Shown: positions 5,530 to 5,956 of the stretch, piece by piece
How positions within the stretch are numbered: the stretch's first letter is position 1
Layout: the number at the start of each line of letters is the position of its first letter
Source: Coriobacteriales bacterium
Lineage (GTDB): Bacteria > Actinomycetota > Coriobacteriia > Coriobacteriales > QAMH01
NCBI GenBank assembly: GCA_024408695.1
Contig: JAKSUU010000070.1
Span: 1-5,956 of the forward strand
Length of the DNA: 5,956 nt
Direction: 5' to 3'
The notes under the pieces: model-generated
Databases searched by the model: none
What the model was told of the DNA's origin: nothing
Seen by the model: only the letters and a program-made list of their open reading frames with translations
Made by a program: the position numbers and the translations under genes

Positions 5530-5583
5530 TTATTTAGTCAATAAATCTCCTGCTAAATCTAAAATACTACCTATATTTATCAT
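5530..5583 (-). CDS. Possible 17-residue small ORF
   Basis: The minus strand encodes MINIGSILDLAGDLLTK, starting at the ATG at 5581-5583 and ending in TAA at 5530-5532. The start overlaps the last codons of the membrane protein ending at 5567. The peptide could form an amphipathic helix. No clear ribosome site precedes it. It may instead be the N-terminal remnant of the frame at 5360-5524, separated from it by a frameshift. Confidence 0.2.
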   Translation of the reverse strand: MINIGSILDLAGDLLTK

Positions 5584-5812
5584 ATTTATTGGCTGGTCCG
5601 AAATTTAAAATATCTTCATCCGCAATAATAATATTATACTTAACAATATAATAACACTTTAATATACTATCTACAAAATAGAAAATGTAATATGCCATAC
5701 ATAAAATACTAATGAACAATCCAACATAAAATAAAATATTGGTAGTAACTAGTCTACCTAAAATTCTAGCAATTATCGAACATGCTAGTGCTATCATGAC
5801 AATCATTGACAT
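5567..5812 (-). CDS. Small hypothetical membrane protein
   Basis: About 81 residues from the ATG at 5812. A TTG at 5818 would add two residues, and a second ATG lies at 5806. There are two hydrophobic segments, roughly IVMIALACSIIARILG and NILFYVGLFISILCMAYYIF, then a charged, tyrosine-rich tail ending GPANKYDKYR. I do not recognise a family. The frame stays open upstream to a stop at 5924-5926 and includes SFCPLC, which resembles a zinc-ribbon start, but that stretch has no ATG, GTG or TTG before 5818. The true N-terminus may therefore be missing or the gene cut at a junction. No convincing ribosome site is visible at any candidate start. It lies 299 bases upstream of the MORN gene in the same direction. 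Confidence 0.45.
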   Translation of the reverse strand: MSMIVMIALACSIIARILGRLVTTNILFYVGLFISILCMAYYIFYFVDSILKCYYIVKYNIIIADEDILNFGPANKYDKYR

Positions 5813-5956
5813 AGGCAAAAAAGTTAAATTATCAAAGAAGACTCTTGCGGATGATGAATTAAAGCATAAAGGACAAAAAGACTTGTCAGAATTAAGTATA
5901 TTTAAGTTAGTTCCTGAATTTAGTTATGATTTAGATGAAAGAATGAAAGATAAAGA
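5796..5956 (+). CDS. Possible hypothetical protein, runs off the right edge
   Basis: A plus-strand frame, open from 5730 and with an ATG at 5796, continues to the window end without a stop. From about 5815 onward it looks protein-like: hydrophilic, rich in Lys, Glu and Asp (LADDELKHKGQKDLSELS, then FKLVPEFSYDLDERMKD). No ribosome site precedes the ATG, and the first 17 bases overlap the minus-strand membrane gene. I recognise no family. It may be a gene whose real start was lost at a junction, or chance in AT-rich DNA. Confidence 0.3.
   Translation, partial: MTIIDIGKKVKLSKKTLADDELKHKGQKDLSELSIFKLVPEFSYDLDERMKDK

Overview
The window looks like a piece of an anaerobic bacterial genome, probably a draft or metagenome contig. 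The suggested lineage is a moderately AT-rich anaerobe from the Firmicutes or Coriobacteriia. The reasons are the stand-alone flavin/iron-sulfur NADH-oxidising module of the type that feeds soluble hydrogenases and formate dehydrogenases, the AT-leaning third codon positions, and the preference for CGT/CGC arginine codons in the left half. The lineage is inference; no rRNA or other marker gene is present.

Left edge (1 to about 133): the minus strand carries the C-terminal part of a DUF805 membrane protein. It runs directly, head to head, into a nuoE-like gene that lacks its first half. Both genes are cut in mid-domain at the same place, so this is a rearrangement or, more likely, a chimeric join.

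Core operon (126-2978, plus strand): a nuoE-like [2Fe-2S] subunit (5' truncated), a 599-residue NuoF/HydB/HndC-like NADH:FMN subunit with extra ferredoxin domains at both ends, and a 254-residue NuoG/HoxU-like iron-sulfur subunit. They are 1-2 bases apart with good ribosome sites. Together they form an NADH-oxidising electron-transfer arm, with or without flavin-based bifurcation. No catalytic partner (hydrogenase or formate dehydrogenase) lies inside the window.

2979-3134 is a short spacer with a 33-bp direct repeat (one mismatch) and a promoter-like TATAAT. 3135-3821 is a ThiF/MoeB/HesA-family adenylyltransferase-like gene, complete except for one in-frame TAG at codon 138. It also holds a perfect 11-bp hairpin in its first codons. 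Such E1-like enzymes act on sulfur-carrier proteins in thiamine or molybdopterin synthesis, so a link to a Mo/W formate dehydrogenase is possible but unproven.

3822-4190 is an AT-rich non-coding stretch with small repeats and a weak hairpin. 4191-5267 (minus) encodes a two-helix membrane protein with 11-12 MORN repeats that probably face outward. From 5268 to the end the DNA is very AT-rich. It holds a likely small membrane protein (5567-5812, minus), remnants of small reading frames, and a protein-like plus-strand frame that runs off the right edge and meets the minus-strand gene in a pattern resembling the left edge.
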